Assembly (NCBI GenBank): GCA_035575035.1
Contig: DATLYH010000390.1
Location: 1-36,081, forward strand
Direction of reading: 5' to 3'
DNA: 36,081 nucleotides
DNA from: DATLYH01 sp035575035
Lineage (GTDB): Bacteria > Planctomycetota > Planctomycetia > Gemmatales > Gemmataceae
Every line of letters begins with the position of its first letter. The stretch's first letter is position 1. The position numbers and the translations under genes are program-made. This document shows, one piece after another, positions 35,533-36,081 of this stretch. The notes below the pieces were generated by a model, which worked only from the letters and a program-made list of their open reading frames with translations, had not been told where the DNA came from and searched no databases.

Positions 35533-35775
35533 AGCAGCTGCGCGATCCCGTCATCCCAGGCCGGGTCGTGCGGGCTTTCGCGTCATTGATCGCCATCTCG
35601 ACGCGCTCCCCTTCGTTCGCGCCGACCTCGGCTGGCCTTAGCGCCGCGCTGATTCTGGGTCGGTGCCGGCACGTCACTTGCACGAACAGTTCTGTGGTCT
35701 TTCCGGGGCCGTCTCCGACAGGAAGTGCCGGTGTTCGGCACACGGTACCCGGACCTGAGCAAAGGAAGGTGAGCG

Positions 35776-36081
35776 ATGGCGGATACACAGGGCCGGACAC
35801 CCGGCACGGCAACCGGAGCAGGGACGGTCAGGAGTGCGATGGCCGGAAGAGCTGAGCAGGCCGGGACGCACCAGCATAGTGAAGGGATGGTCGCCCGGAC
35901 CATTGAACAGCAGACGGCCAAGCTGCCGTCGGACCTGTTCCTGTGGGCCGCAGGCGGTGCGATCCTCGGTTCGCTGCTGCTGCAAATCGCAGGCAAGCGG
36001 GAGATGAGCAATTTCGTGGGCCAGTGGGCCCCCACCTTCCTCATCCTCGGCCTGTACAACAAGCTCGTGAAGGTGGCTGGC
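35776..36081 (+). CDS. Small membrane protein, C-terminus outside window
   Basis: The frame starts at an ATG with a strong GGAAGGTGA site and remains open to the window end (102 codons). After a Gly/Thr/Ala-rich lead of about 38 residues it has TIEQQTAKLPSDLFLWAAGG, a transmembrane helix (LFLWAAGGAILGSLLLQIAG), a short loop REMSNFVGQW and a second hydrophobic stretch (APTFLILGLYNKLVKVAG). I recall similar small two-helix proteins in planctomycetes, but know no function. Very few residues are likely to be missing. Confidence 0.75.
   Translation, partial: MADTQGRTPGTATGAGTVRSAMAGRAEQAGTHQHSEGMVARTIEQQTAKLPSDLFLWAAGGAILGSLLLQIAGKREMSNFVGQWAPTFLILGLYNKLVKVAG

Overview
The window looks like chromosomal DNA of a high-GC planctomycete, most likely of the Gemmataceae type. 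The evidence is the gene set and style: an ECF sigma factor with a membrane-anchored C-terminal extension, a Cys/Tyr-rich secreted protein with PVTxYR repeats, a PEP-CTERM protein, a bacterial GH3-family protein, stand-alone DUF309 proteins, and several families of GC-rich palindromic repeats between genes and even inside them. No ribosomal genes or tRNAs are visible, so the lineage call is an inference.

Layout. Positions 1-8245 are a minus-strand run: a CocE-type hydrolase (cut by the left edge), the Cys-rich repeat protein, thiol peroxidase (tpx), a stand-alone LON-domain protein, a DUF309 protein, a secreted tandem-VWA protein and a PfkB-family sugar kinase. From 8428 to 10886 an alpha/beta hydrolase and a GH3-family protein form a plus-strand pair. 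From 11050 to 14628 come a PQQ-type beta-propeller protein, a small hypothetical gene, a five-copy palindromic repeat cluster with a truncated gene start resembling pyrD, and the ECF sigma factor with a clear terminator.

The core of the window (15045-21999) is a protein quality-control cluster: clpB, an Hsp20, lon (start overlapping the hsp20 stop) and an HtrA-type membrane-anchored protease. It is preceded by a near-perfect sigma-54 (-24/-12) promoter. About 3.4 kb further on (25383-28583) lies a sigma-54 activator with an unusual polytopic membrane N-terminus, a possible PDZ-like outer domain and a GAF domain. A membrane stress sensor acting through sigma-54 on this proteostasis operon is an attractive but unproven reading. 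Both lon and the activator carry an in-frame palindromic repeat element inserted exactly in an interdomain linker. Between them lie a small membrane protein, an endonuclease/exonuclease/phosphatase-family protein and another alpha/beta hydrolase.

From 28752 to 30289 an esterase-like hydrolase and a LutA-type iron-sulfur protein follow. From 30290 to about 32620 the DNA is a patchwork: a 36-bp direct repeat copied from the end of lutA truncates a RelE/ParE-like toxin behind an intact antitoxin-like gene; two 80-bp repeats each carry a 24-bp perfect palindrome resembling parS; a PEP-CTERM gene with terminator and two decayed fragments of one small gene family are also present. A two-gene restriction-modification system (32635-34201, minus strand) follows. 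The window ends with a response regulator, a second DUF309 gene in the same operon, and the start of a small membrane protein.
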